The notes below the pieces were generated by a model, which did not search any database, had not been told where the DNA came from, and saw only the letters and a list, made by a program, of their open reading frames with translations. This document shows positions 44,165 through 56,405 of a DNA stretch of 64,000 bases, piece by piece; position 1 is the first letter of the stretch; every line of letters begins with the position of its first letter. Source of the DNA: Bombardia bombarda (taxonomy: Eukaryota; Ascomycota; Sordariomycetes; Sordariales; Lasiosphaeriaceae). The translations under genes and the position numbers were made by a program. The DNA lies in the NCBI GenBank assembly GCA_030512295.1, contig JAULSR010000008.1, positions 434,001-498,000 on the forward strand. The letters are read 5' to 3'.

Positions 44165-47100
44165 GGCAGTGTCGTCGGGACCGGTTGCCGTTGGGCTTGG
44201 TCCGGTGAGGCGTGGTGAGGCGAGGTAAGGCGAGGCGAGACCCAAAGCCTTGTCCCTTATGTGTAAGCTTCACCGCAAGAGCCAGCATTTGACGACAACA
44301 GCAGCCTTGTAGCGCTGTCTATGGCAGCAGCAACGGCTTGCGCGCCCGCCAGCCTTAACCTGGTCGACCTTGCTCCAAGAGGAGGAGGCTCTGCGCGCAT
44401 CAACAATGGGGGGTGGTGCTTCTGCGGGCCAGTATGCGCAACATGGTAGTAGAGGCGTAGCAACAACGGCGTCCGGGCGTCGTGATGCATTACAGGGCCA
44501 TCTCACTCGGGACCATAGAAAACCAGAGAATCCACAGGCGGCGGCGTCGAGGCTCGGAAGCGCGGCAGAATGGCGCGGCGCGGTGGGAATTAATTAAATT
44601 TTTACTGGATTTGGGAAGTGCGATTTGCTGGCCCGGGAACTAAAAGCTGGCTGCTGGGCGCTGGCGCTGGAGATGGAGCTGGAGCTGGAGCTGGAGCTGG
44701 AGCTGGACTGCTGGAGCTTTTCCTGCTCAAACACGAAGCGTGGATTTTTTTGGTCTCGGATGGATGTGCCTGCGACCCTCACTTTGGGGGGATTACTACG
44801 TACAGTACAGTACGCGGGCAGAAGTGTCGTTTGGGGGAAGTGGGGTGCGCGTGGGTGCGCGTGCTCCATCCAGGTCGTGGTAGGCTCGTGGTTGTGGGAG
44901 TCGAGCTCGACGATAGGTCAGGGACTCAGGGTAGGTCCTGTAGGTACTAAGTCTAAGGTACGTATATCCGCACGCACGGCACGATGCGATGTGACGGGAG
45001 GAGGAATGCGAGGCTCAGTTGCTCAGGTAGGGCAGGCGAGGGAAGGCGAGGGAAGGCGCGGGGCGAAGCGGCAGATTGGACAACTGCCCATGTTAATCTG
45101 TGGTCGCACCTACCTTGAGGTACGAAGTATTACTCAAGTGAAAGGAAGTGCGGAAGTAAGGTGGGTGTGGCTGCAGCATCATGGAAACTTTCCATCCCAG
45201 GGCACCACCATGCGGAATGCTGTCCATTTCCTTTGTGCTGCTCCTCTTCATCGACTTATGGTATGGTGCGGTAGCAGCTAGAACGAACTATCTGGTCCGC
45301 TGCGGCCATGCTGCACCCTGCTGCACTCTATCTAACAACCTAAGGTACCAACCTATCGAGTTCTGTATACAGCATGTTCCAGGTATGTTCCAGGTGGGGT
45401 AGGCAATTTACACAGCATCTCTTTGTCGTCCTGCTTCTCTCCCGCTTCACCTGAGCGTGTGCAACGGTATCAACGGTCTGCACGCACCCTCGAGGCACCT
45501 TGATGCCCCCCTCCCATAACCCCCTTCATCGGCGGGAAAGAGCAAGTCGACTGGACGCCTCACAACGCTGCAAGGGTGAGCTAGGGCTTGCTCCCTCGGT
45601 GCTTTACCGGGTTTAGCGTAGCGTGCGCCCGCCAAGAGGCTGGAAGACCGTTAGAACCGACATGAGGCCCAACGGGAGTGACGGAATCTTTTGCCCACTG
45701 CGATTACAGAACGGGCATCGCCAAACAGGGGGGTGATCAATCAATCAGTGGCTCTCGGCGTCGGCGCAGATCTCCCATACCCCCCCATTCCACGGCTCAG
45801 AATGAGGATGGCGTCCATGAGTGAGCTTGGGAGGGCGGAGGGCGCACCCACACGGGCTTGGGCTGGAGTCCGGGGCCAGCAACGCAGGCGGTATCTTTGC
45901 CGACATGGGGGATCTTGGGAACCTATCCATCCCCAACGACACGTCCCCGTCTCCATCCAATTATCGCGCTCGCCCTTCTCTTTCCCTCCCCCATGTGGTA
46001 TGGATGAATGGGCTTGCCGTCAGCTGATTCGCTTCTGAAGCCAGGCTTGCTTGCGACTGGCGCACCATTGACACCACCGAACTGGCAAGGCGCATGCTGC
46101 AGCAGCAGTCGCAACAGCCAGCCCCTTCGTGCAGATAGATGGACCATCCATCGTCCACCGTTGACCTGTCCACCGCCTCGATTGATCGATGTCGGTCGCT
46201 CACCTCGTTGCAACCGTGTCTACGCTCAACCCTGGCCATTGCGGTTCGGTGTTCGGTGCCGTAGTGATATTGGACCTACGGGGGGTTGGTTCATCGGTCA
46301 AATCAAGGCGCCTTGGGAGCTGTGGATTGCGCCATGATCCTGCATCGAACTGTTTGGCAGAGCCTCCAAGTGATCCTGAGAATTGAGATGGGCTCCTCTT
46401 CCCGCGCTCTAACGGTGTGACATCGGGCCATACCACGGGGGAGGAATCACGCTAACCTCCAAATTTTTCAGAGGGTCCCCGCTTCCACCGAGTCTTCCGC
46501 CTTCCGCCTTGTCTCTGGCGCCCAGTCAGCCCGCCCGCCCTCAGAAGACTCAGCGTGCAAGTCTGAGTCGGATGTGGGGGAGAAGGGAGCGTGAGAAACA
46601 GAGAGCCTCCGGGAGCACCTTGCAGCTTTAGCACTGTGCAGCCCCTCAAGCTTACCACGCTCAATTCTTGTTCGATCACGATTAATTGTTCGCATGCATG
46701 AAAAGACGGCACCAGTGTCGCGGCTTGAGTGATATGGAGGTAATAACAAGAGTGTTGAGAGCGCGTTGTTGGGGGGAGTGTGTCGGTGTCCCTCAGGCGC
46801 ATGTCAGACACTCTCACCTGCATGAAGCTGGCCTGCAGGTCTTTCAAGCCGGGCAATTAGAGGCGGGAGACGGGACCTACCGGAAGACTTGCAGCCAGTG
46901 CGACCTGTATCGCATAAGGTAACTTACCTGAGCCCTCCGTCCCTCCTCTTCGTCTCCTACAAAATACGTTTGTGACACACTACGGCAATGACGGGCAAAC
47001 GGTTAGCGGTCAGCGGGCGGTGGACGGTGGACGGTGGACGGTGGGCATCTTCGCATCTCATCGGGCAGGGTACCTCAGGCCCTCAGATTCAGCAGCGTCT

Positions 47101-48443
47101 GGTTCCATACCCCTGCCCCTGCCCAGCTCTGGACGCGGGGCCAAGCAGCGACTGCAACCTTCTCAAGAGTGGCTCGAGAGTGGCTCGTCGTCTGGCTCCC
47201 AGCCTCGCACGGCCCCCTCCTAGATCTTCGAGAGCATGTCTTTGTCGAATCGCCATCATCCGCCGCCCTCCTTCGTCCTTCGGACTGGGAGGGGATACGC
47301 CTGGAAGTTCTCTTATCAGCGGATGCAGTGCAGCCTGCACCCTCAATTTCCACTGGCCCGTCTCACCACGCGCCAGGAGCCCAGCGTGTGAGCGTGTGAG
47401 TGTGTGAGCGCGTGTCCAGGACGGCCTGACGGCCACGGGTATCACGGCCGCCAATTGCATCGCGGCACACCCCTGCCAGCTCCAGCCACCCAGTTCGACT
47501 CCCCCTGTGAAAACTCGTCCTAGTGTAACCAGTAGCCGTTCTGGGCTTAAGCAGTTTGGATGAATGCTCGGGAGGGGTGGGGCGGCTGCTCAACGGTTTT
47601 CCAGTTCCCTCTCGGTCTCAGCTGCTGTTGAAGCAAGGCGTTCGAAGCTACCGCAGCGACGGCCCGCTTTGTCCCTAGCTTGTTCGCCTTGTTGCTCAGC
47701 TGCTCACAGCTCCCCTCAGCTGATTCGCCTCATTCTCCCCCCTAAAGCCCCTCTCGAGTACACTCGGATCGGCTGTGTTCTCCGCCAAGCTGCGATGTGA
47801 TAAATAAGTGAAAGACAACCTAACCAAACCACCTATCATCTTGCTGGCCACGTCATGCGCAAAAAGAACATCGATGAGCATTTCCTTCTCCATTGAATAC
47901 AGTGCATCTAGGGCATTTTCTCTACCAAAGACGATACACCTACTACCATTCAGTCGGAAACACTCGGCTTCTGCGCTAGACTGCGTGGATGTACTGACCA
48001 TCATACCACGTAACCACACAGTCGGACATGTTTGGTCTCTTGCAAACACTGCTCTGCATGCCAGTTGATACAGCGCTAACACGACCACCCCCAATCTTGT
48101 CTGGGTACCTAACATATCGCTTAAGGCTGTTGCCTTGTCGAACGAGTGCCAACCCATCACACATTACAGTAGGTATTGCCTTGTCCCAGCACTGACCACA
48201 TTGATGAGCAACAGTGCTGCTTCTCAATTGAGAGTAGTCCACGGGGAGCCCGAAATTATTGCCCAACATATGCTGTGTGGGCTTTTCGTTGAATCGCTAG
48301 GTGCAGACAGTTATATAAGACTCTAGAGTAGAATATCTGTCTGCACAGTTTGGGATATGTGATTGTACCTTTCTCAGCTGCCCATCCACGCAAATCGTCC
48401 GTGGCTATCCGTCCATTAGCGACTCCAGACCTTCTTGACAGCC
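44165..48443. other. Gene-poor interval, 4.3 kb
   Basis: The left end is the promoter of the Zn-finger gene. A GGAGCT hexamer repeat lies at 44670-44706, a GGTGGAC repeat at 47018-47045, and a GTGTGAG repeat at 47385-47410. I find no frame with convincing coding character, no splice-linked exon pair and no RNA gene. Confidence 0.5.
44670..44706. repeat. (GGAGCT)n hexamer repeat
   Basis: About six units (GGAGAT then GGAGCT repeated) lie about 500 bp upstream of the Zn-finger gene start. Non-coding. Confidence 0.88.
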
Positions 48444-49051
48444 ATGCCTTTATTCAAAGATAGTTTAACCATGAAGTTGTATTTGTTTCCGGCGGTCTTT
48501 ACCTTCCTTCTGTTTGTTTGCTGGACTTTGATACCGACTCGCAGGACAAGAACAAGATGGGTGTACCCAAAAGGTAATAACAATTCCGTCCAGACTTTAT
48601 CCATTTCCCTACTCTCAACCAGGCCATGGCACAAACCTAACTTTGTCCCTTCTGCCATCCAGATCAAGTGCCAAGCCAGCCTATTCCTCAGGAACAGCCG
48701 TCCCATGATTCTCTCCCGTCATTTGAACTATTCCCGCCTACAACAGACAAGCAACACCTACAACCCTTAAACGCAATCGTCTCTTGGTGCTCGTCTTTTG
48801 ACTCGCCATCACCACAATCGCTATTCCAGAAGCCGATGGACATTGAAACAAGCTCAATCGATGCTCGGAAGGGATCAGCTTGCACTGTTTGGTCTGACGA
48901 CAGTATTCTCTTGGAGGATTATCATCCACCGGCTTATGGTTCCAAGGAATACCACTCGGCCTTGATGGGTGTAGGTGGGCAGTTTACGCCATTCACAATG
49001 ACGGGGACTAATGGTTACATGTATTCCAGAAGGGTCTCGGGATCTATTTAG
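48444..49051 (+). CDS. Small single-pass membrane protein of unknown function
   Basis: There are two exons (48444-48573, 48663-49051) encoding 172 aa. I built this from two neighbouring frames joined by an 89-nt intron with a GTAATA donor, a CCTAAC branch site and a CCATCCAG acceptor. The join is in frame: WVYPK then D/Q followed by VPSQPIPQEQPSHDSLPSF. The N-terminus (MPLFKDSLTMK) leads into a strongly hydrophobic segment, LYLFPAVFTFLLFVCWTLIP (residues about 12-31), followed by RRTRTR. This suggests a signal anchor with a basic flank. The remainder is Pro/Ser-rich, contains two Cys, and ends with a Gly/Thr-rich tail. I recognise no domain. The gene stands alone between gene-poor regions, and a tRNA gene follows 458 bp downstream. 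The gene model is good; function is unknown. Confidence 0.6.
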
Positions 49052-49509
49052 GCGGTCAGATAGGTTGTTGATGGCATGCAGAGAATCGTTGTTGTCTGGG
49101 GAACCGGTATGCGCATGAGAGTGTCTGCCACGGCGGACAAAGACAGTCAGGCCAAACAATTTCACATGGCTACGACAACAAGCTCACGAAGCTTTTCTTT
49201 CAGTACCCGTTACATATTTATGCTTAACTACCGTCTTGCTTCGACTGGCCATCTCGTCCCATCATTTCTAGGAATCTCAGATTCGACGACTCCACTTTCT
49301 TTTTTTTATTTTAAAAAAAGACCCAATGACTGCCACCTTCTTAATATCGAGTTCATGTTTTCTTTGCCTTCCTCCATTCTGGTCCTCGATTGTGTTGTTA
49401 AAGAATATGAAGCATCCCGGACGTTATAATCAAACAGGCGGGCATACCAAGGAAGTTGCGAGAGCTGTGAACCAATTAATGATATTCGGTCCACTCTATC
49501 CGAGATTCC
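49052..49509. other. Intergenic before tRNA-Thr
   Basis: This is the 3' flank of the small membrane-protein gene with a T-rich then A-rich tract near 49300-49320. No gene is seen. Confidence 0.5.
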
Positions 49510-49599
49510 GCCTGATTAGCATAGTGGCTAATGCGTTGCACTTGTATCAACCTCATCAACGATATGCAAAGATCACTGGTTCGATTCCAGTATCAGGCA
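49510..49599 (+). tRNA. tRNA-Thr(UGU), intron-containing
   Basis: The acceptor stem GCCTGAT pairs perfectly with ATCAGGC, with discriminator A at 49599. The D arm is GCAT/ATGC. The anticodon stem TTGCA pairs with TGCAA around the loop CTTGTAA, with anticodon TGT at 49543-49545. A 17-nt intron (49547-49563) lies at the canonical position 37/38. The T arm is ACTGG-TTCGATT-CCAGT, containing a consensus B box. The mature RNA is 73 nt before CCA. The first TTTT is at 49642. It reads ACA and, by wobble, ACG codons. Confidence 0.95.
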
Positions 49600-50305
49600 T
49601 TTCATGTTCTCGGAAAACTTTCTGAAACTTCTGCTCATACCTTTTGCATCTTTTGTCGTCTGAGTTCTTCTCTTTTTGTTCGTGAACCATGTAACGTGTC
49701 ATCAAACTTGTGTCCCGAATAGAGTCACAGGTCACATAGGTCTGATGCGTAGAGGACGGTACCATATTGCGGTTCGTCGTAAATTCACATCCATTCAGCA
49801 CCGTTATATTTGTATATGCTTTCCTGAATGTCCTCCACACTTAGGTGGTGTAAGTGAAGTCATTATCATGTTGTAAAGATGGTAATTTACTTGTTTCCCC
49901 CCCCCTTCTCCTTGCGTACGCAATTGGCAATCGTTTGGGAGACTCTTGTTCCAAGTATCTTACTTTCCCGTTTCTGCACCAAGTAAAGAAGAAACGTTCA
50001 CACACGGGAAAAAAAAGTATAGAGGGGTATCTTTTTGATTTGCATATAATTTGGGTTCTTTTCTAAAGTCTCAAAAAGTACCGTTACAGAACGGCATCAG
50101 TAAAATCTGTTATCAAGGGTAGAAGAGAAGGCGCACAACCACACACATCCACTCCCTAAATCATCACCCCTGCCACATCATTATATCAAACGTTCAACTT
50201 CTCCTCTTCACAATCGTCAACAACACCCCACCCCTGAATCAGACTCGCTAAAGTTGATTGACCAAATTAGACACACATCTCATATCGAGCCACACACCAA
50301 ACAAC
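49600..50305. other. Intergenic between tRNA-Thr and the methyltransferase gene
   Basis: AT-rich DNA; the right half is probably the 3' untranslated region of the leftward methyltransferase gene. No gene is seen. Confidence 0.5.
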
Positions 50306-50673
50306 CTAGCAAAGGCTGCTGGTATCCAAAACTACCTGGATAATCCCGCTGCCAAGCCTCGGCTTGCGGGCATACCCACGTAGCATGCGGAGCCCCGAGC
50401 CGACCTCGCGGCCCTCCTCAACAACGGCATGCACATCTGCAATCATCTTGCCCGCCTCGCGCATCGCCTCGCCGGGCGTGACCGTGTCAGCCAGGCGCAG
50501 CTCGCCCGACGCCTTCTCCACCTCGGCGCGGAGGAGCCAGCGCTCCCAGCTCCAGCCAGCAGCAACACCCGTGACGGCAGCCATATTGTTGGCTGAGCCC
50601 GACACGATGGCCTCGAGCTCGAGCGTCTTGCCCTCCATCACGTCCCCGGTGGTGTTCTCACGGATGGCAGCCA

Positions 50674-50707
<34 letters not shown>

Positions 50708-53320
50708 GACGGGGCGCTTGGGGCCGATGGGCAGGCACATCCACGCGCGACGCACGTCGTCGAACCCGGCGCGCTGCAGGCGGCTGATGAAGCTGCGCGT
50801 GGGGTTGGGGTCGTAGCCGAGGGTCTGCAGGGCGAACCCGAACTCGACCGCCTTGGCGTTGCCGAGCGGGCCCGCGTTCATGATGTCGGCGTCGAGCACG
50901 CTGAACTCGAGGTAGCCACCGGGCTTGAGCACGCGCATGCACTCCTTGAGGCAGGCGTCCCACTCGTCGGCGCCGTTCTCGCCGAACAGCTTGAGCACGG
51001 CGTGCAGCTCGCGCGCCGAGATGAGGTCGAACTGGTCGTCGGCGAAGGGCAGCTTGGTCAGGCGCTCGATGGCCACCTGGCGGTGGTTGGAGGGGCCACG
51101 GACGTTGCAGTTGCTGAGCTGGCGGATCGCCTTGGTGGTCACCGTGTAGATCTTGGTGTTGGGGTACTGGAGGGCCGTGTGCCAGGCCCAGTCGCAGGTG
51201 CCCTGGCCGCCGAGGTCGAGGATGCGCGCGCGGTCGCGGCTGACGCCGTCGGCGCCGGGGGCCATACGGCTCTGGCGACCCAGGCGCTTGGCCACGGGGG
51301 CGGCGATCAGGCGGCCGCCGTTGAGCAGCTTGGTGGCGGCCACGTGCCATGTCGCCATGTTCATCTGGCCCAAGGCGTCGGCTTCTCTGTCGGCGCGGAG
51401 CTTCTCCAGGTCGTCGACTACCTCGTCATCGCCGCGGACCACGTTGGTGCTCATGCGCTTCTTTGCTGACTGTGGGACGACGGACAGCTGGTACTTGCCA
51501 AGAAGCTGGTTGCGGTGGGCGTCCTTGAGAGAGACGCGCTGAGCCTGCAAGGCCTCGAAGCGAGCCTGGCGGTGGACGAAGACGTCGTCAGGGCACCGGC
51601 GAACGGTGGCATCGGTGAAGGCGCGGTAGTATGTTGACTCCAGACGCACTAGCTTGGATGGGAGGCTGCGGGGCATCGTGTCATTGAGACCAACCTCGGA
51701 GAAACGAACCGCCTTCTTCCTCAGGGGCTCCGACTCTGGGGCGTGGGCCTCCTTGGAAGGCACATCGGGCTTGGCTTCAGCCTCGGAATCTGACTCGAGC
51801 TTTGTTTCTTCAGTAGCCTCAGCCTCATCCGAAAAGCCGACAACGCCCTTAAGGTAGGATCGTTGCGCCATCAACCACATCTCGGTGCGGTCGACCTGGG
51901 ATCGTGCGCTTTCCTGCTGCTTCACAACATACTCAGGATCATAATCAGCCACAATCTCGTTGGCAATAACCGGCGAGGAGGGCTCATCGCGGGCTGGTTC
52001 AGCAACAGGAACCTCTGCCTCCATAGGGGGAACTCTGCGCGCAGTGATGGGGACTGGAGTGGGTTCGATCCGGATTGCTGTTGGCATGTCCTCAAGGTTT
52101 GTGCCCGCTGGGATCTCAATGACACGCTCAAGAATAGCCGACTGCAGGTCATCAAGATGGAGAGGCCGAGGCGGTGGTGGTTGGGGGAAGCTGTCGGCAG
52201 AGTTGTTCCAGGGGTTCTTGTAAAAGTTCTCGGCAGTAGTCGAGGTAGGAGGGTTGGAGTCGTCCGTCTGGCTGCCCATGTGCCAGGTGCGCCTACTTGC
52301 CGAGGAGAGGTCGGAGAAGAATCCGCCGGGGGATGGAATGTCAAGCTTGCTGAGCTCGAGGAGAGATCGCCGGTTCACAGAAGAGGCTCTGTCGAAGCCA
52401 GTCATGAGGCGTGGCAGCTGTTGGCGTGTCTCCGACATCTCTTCCTGGGGTACCTCGATGACTTGGGCCGGCTCCTCATCATATTCCGAGTCACTACCGG
52501 AGAGAGCCTGGAGCGTCTCGAATGCGCCGGGCTGAAGACGGACTCCAGACCATTCCTCGTCTTCGCTCGCTCCGATCATGGGGGTGGGAGGCGCAGACAT
52601 GGCTGCCAGCTCCTCCGAGTTGATGCTCCCATCGAGGGATGGGGGTGCAGAAATGCGGGGGGTTCCTTGTCTTTGTCGCAGCTCCATCAACGACGCGATT
52701 GCAGGGGACATGGAAACTGCGGATGGAGGCGTAGGTGGAATAGGTGTTGTGGCCTTCTTCAGAGCTGCGGACTCGACCTCCTCTGGGATCACTAGCGGAG
52801 CCAGGGTCCTTCGGGAGTCGATAGACGTCCTCGAGGTCCTCCTGAGGCTCCTCGTGCTCCTCGAACTCCGTTGACGACCGATGCCGTTGGCCTGAAGCCT
52901 CCCCTTGCGTCGTATTTCGTCGTCAGATACATCGTAAAGGTCGTCGAATTCCGTGCCATCTGTCATGCCACTTGCTCGGTTGTTCCACATCTCGGAAGAT
53001 GGGTTTGATGAAGAAGCCTCCGAGCTCGCATCGGAAACATCGACATCGGCCTCGCAGTCGCTTGAGATGAATGACGGCGTGGCCGGGAGGACGGGGGCGG
53101 CAAGAAAATGAAGACCGCGGGGTGTGGGGAAGTGGTCACTCAAGGGGGAGAGCCACTGCTCGATCTTCTCTGTCGACTGCTTGTTCCTCCTCCTCCTGTC
53201 GAATGCGTCCCTCTGTTCAGGCTCCTCCATTATGGAATTAAGGGTTCGAGCCGGCCTCCTCCGACCCTGCGGGGAGGCTGGTTGGAAAGTAGTAGCGGGC
53301 AAAAGTACGAGATCGGCCAT
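50306..53320 (-). CDS. Large protein with C-terminal SAM-dependent methyltransferase domain
   Basis: This is a single exon of 1004 aa with start ATG at 53320 (MADLVLLPATTF). The first 580 or so residues are charged, Ser/Pro/Glu-rich and mostly disordered. The class I methyltransferase fold starts near residue 698: motif I LDLGGQGTCDWAW (about 701-713), the LPFADDQFDLISAREL region, then VLKPGGYLEFSVLDADI (about 790-805), which is typical of type-11 enzymes. An uninterrupted glutamine run (about 10, residues about 872-881, CTG repeats on the + strand at 50667-50704) is inserted near the end of the domain. The substrate cannot be told from sequence. It is not LaeA-sized and has no neighbouring biosynthetic cluster, so a secondary-metabolism role is not supported. 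Confidence 0.88.
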
Positions 53321-54993
53321 GATTAATGATTTCGTGATGGAAACCTAGCGAATTAAGGTCATACAAGTATGAAAATAGATATGACGTGGGAGATGTGTAA
53401 GACGGCCTGCGTCAATGAGGGCAATATGCAAAAAATACTATTAGTAAAGAAAGAAGGGGGGAAACGACGGACCAGCTTCGGTCAACGAAGCACTATTCCT
53501 TTGGATGCGCAGAGAGCGTGATAGAAGTGAATAGGGTAAAACAAAACAGACTGCACCTTGGGCAGGTGACCGGGAAACTCGAGATATTATAAGAAGAGCA
53601 CACACGGGAAGGGTAGCATGGCAGAGCCCCCACTCGAAGGCCATATCCACCTCAGCGCCTAATACCGCGAGGTCAAGCCTTGATTTCGGTTGTCGTCGAC
53701 GTGACCAGAGACCCGGAGAGCCGCTGGCAAGCCGCTGGCAGGACGCTGGCTTGTCTGGATAGGCTTAGTAGCCATTTGGGTCTTTGTTAGCCAGCCCGCA
53801 TATTGATGCAACGATGCGCTGCAATGGGCTCTTTGCTGGCTGGCGTGCTGGAGTGGCAAGGAGCGGGTTGGGCAGCACCACCCCGTCCAACATCGCTAGT
53901 TTGGGCGGGTGAGGTGCAGCTGGCACGACCGAATCAGGTTGCGCAGCATGGCGATAAATCGATGCTAGCGAATCGATAACTGTCATGCAAATGTAAGGTG
54001 CGCGCCAATGAACCCTTGCGAGCCTTGGTCGAAGAACAAAGTGCATGTGGCACAGCCAATGGGAAGGACGGCACAACGAGAGAGCCAGAGTGGGCGCTTA
54101 GAGAAAAGCGGTTGTCACTCGACGATTGGGTCACACTCCCTTGTTTCTGACATGAGCAGACCATTTGTTCTTTTGTTCCATCACCAAGGCCACGGTTGGT
54201 TCGAGCTTGATCCCGTCACACATTGCACAGCAACGGCCTGTCGGTCGATCCCACCTCTCTGGTCCTTCCGTAAGTGCATCCGCGAATCTGGTGTCGTCCA
54301 GAAAAGAAACCTCATCTGATATCCACGTTCGGGATCTGGCTGACTCGGGGCTCTCATGTTTGGTTCCTAAAATGAAGCTGTCACTCTCAGAAGGCTCTGA
54401 CAACATGGATCTTTATTACCCGAGTGGCCACGACCTCCATCCTCGATCCTAACCGCAGGACAATGGAAATGAGATGACAATCCGACATAGCTATGCGAGG
54501 GTGGGTGGGTAGTGTAGCATCAGTAGAATATCCAAAGCAGCCAGGTAATGCGCCTTGACAATCGTCACTAAGTGCGAAGCGCTGGCCCCTTGAACGAAAC
54601 CGGGGAGCGCAAGAGTCAGCGGCAAAGATTCCCAGCACAATAAACCCTCCCCAGCGTCGGCGGTTCGTGTAACTAGCCGCCGCTCATCCGCCCGAGGCGT
54701 CGGTGGGGCCTGTCAAACAGAAACGGTCTTTAATTGGCCAAACCAGCTTGTGGGCGTTTGGTCGCATCGTGGTAGACAGCCCCGCCATCGGGAATGGATG
54801 GGATGGATTGATGGGAAAGAAAGGAACCCCGCAAAGCCAGCTCAATGAGGGGCGATTGCTTTTGCAGGGCAAAGCAAGAAACTCGAGGCCCGGATCAACG
54901 CGCGAAGGTTCCCCAGACACGACGCGACACGAAAGATCTCGCGTTGACCACACCTACCTCGCGTTCCCCATCCATTCATTCTATCGGAAAGCC
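53321..54993. other. Divergent promoter region between methyltransferase and TMA22 genes
   Basis: 1.67 kb of non-coding DNA separates two divergent start codons. A tandem of CCGCTGGCAAG-like 11-mers lies near 53722-53741. Short frames on both strands are not convincing. No RNA gene is seen. Confidence 0.55.
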
Positions 54994-55988
54994 ATGGCCG
55001 AGCCCGCCGCTGCCTCTGAGCAGAGCAGGCACATAGTCTACTGTGGCGGTAAGATCAACACAAGATGCACCCATACCCAACCAGCCCCTGACATCATCAT
55101 ATCATGCCCCTCTTCACCCCCCCCCCCCCCCCCCCCCCTCCCCCTCCTTGAATCAACAACAACAATACTTTGCTTGCTGCCATTGAGACTGACCACAATA
55201 TAATCCTGCAGTATGCACGCTACCGCCAGAGGTACGGAAACAATCCAAATCATTCACAGCCCTCTTCAAGTCCGGCCGAATCGAACCGAAGCCGATACGA
55301 GGCGTCGCAACCAAGCCTACCTCTTACACGCCAGCTGTGGACTGACACACTTCCCCCCCCTCTCTTATAGTACTGCGAATATGGTGGCACGGTCAAGAAG
55401 TGCCAGGAATGGCTAGAGAAGAACCAACCTGACATGTACTCGAGGATATGGTCGCCAGGTTCGTCTCCTCTTCCCCCCATCGCTCTTCTCACCAACAAAT
55501 CACCCTTAATCCCCACGTGTCTGGCTGTCTTATCTCCCTTGCTGACCACCACCACCCTTCTCAACAAAACAGAAGCCCTAGCAGCCGCCACAGCAACCCT
55601 CTCCGTCGACGCCAAGGATCGCGCCGCCAAGGACGCCAAAAAGAAGGCCGCAAAGGCCGAGGCCGCCGAGCAGAGGCAGGCCGATCGCCTGGCCAACAGC
55701 GTCGTCACCATCAAGCGCATCGAGCGCAACAAGCGCAAGTACGTCACGTCCGTCTCGGGGCTCGAGGCGTTCGGCCTCGAGCTCAAGAAGGTGTCCAAGG
55801 ACTTTGGCAAGAAGTTTGCTACTGGCTCGTCTGTCACCAAGACGCCCAGCGGCGGCGAGGAGATTGTCGTCCAGGGCGACGTGAGCGGCGAGATTGAGGA
55901 GTTTCTGCTCGAGAAGTACAAGGACATACCTGAGGACAACATCGAGTTGGTAGAAGACAAGAAGAAGAAGGCCAGCGCTGCCGGCTAG
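54994..55988 (+). CDS. TMA22: Density-regulated protein DENR/Tma22
   Basis: There are four exons (54994-55048, 55212-55231, 55371-55458, 55573-55988) encoding 192 aa. Exon 2 is a 20-nt microexon. With it the N-terminal zinc-binding region reads YCGGVCTLPPEYCEYGG, continuing KKCQEWLEK; without it the cysteine motif is destroyed, so I am confident in it. A lysine/alanine-rich linker follows. The SUI1/eIF1-like domain (about 105-185) begins VVTIKRIERNKRKYVTSV and includes GLEAFGLELKKVSKDF. With MCT-1/Tma20 this protein removes deacylated tRNA from post-termination 40S subunits and promotes reinitiation. Intron 1 carries an uninterrupted run of 22 C. It is convergent with the Nbl1-like gene, 417 bp apart. 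Confidence 0.95.
55117..55138 (+). repeat. C22 homopolymer in TMA22 intron 1
   Basis: Twenty-two consecutive C lie between the donor at 55049 and the acceptor at 55211. Its length may not be exact in an assembly, but it does not affect the coding sequence. Confidence 0.9.
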
Positions 55989-56405
55989 CTGCCGGTTAGG
56001 GCTTAGAAAGGGGAGGGGGCAAACAGAAAGAAAGAGCAGAAAAAAACAGGCACTTTCGGTTCAATTCCAAAAAAAAAAGAAAATATACTTATCTGGGCAG
56101 CGCCGGCAGGAAATACAGAGACTTGGTTAGGTTATTTCGCGTTACAAAAACCTCCTTTCAAATCTGGGCTATAGCGAATACAGAATACTACTTTCTTTTC
56201 ATATGACTTCATGACAGACAGACAGACAGACAGTCGCGCCTGTCTCTGATTCCCTCCCCCCTTCCTATTCATGCCCGGTTACCACTGACTGAAGAAATAA
56301 CGCCGAATCCATGACTGCTTTCCCCACCCAGTAAACGAGATGCACCTACCTGAGGGCGCGCTACCTCAAAACAAACAAACACGCCAGGCGAACAACAGAA
56401 CAGTA
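55989..56405. other. Convergent 3' flanks of TMA22 and the Nbl1-like gene
   Basis: This 417-bp interval holds two A-rich runs near 56040-56085 and a (GACA)4-5 microsatellite near 56213-56233. It probably contains both 3' untranslated regions and polyadenylation sites. No gene is seen. Confidence 0.6.

Noticed and set aside
51863..52795. 310-codon + strand frame
   Set aside because: It is antisense to the methyltransferase gene; composition mirrors the Ser/Glu-rich coding strand and no domain is visible.
50306..53320. LaeA-like regulator of secondary metabolism
   Set aside because: It has a methyltransferase fold but is far larger than LaeA, with a different N-terminus, and no biosynthetic cluster is nearby.
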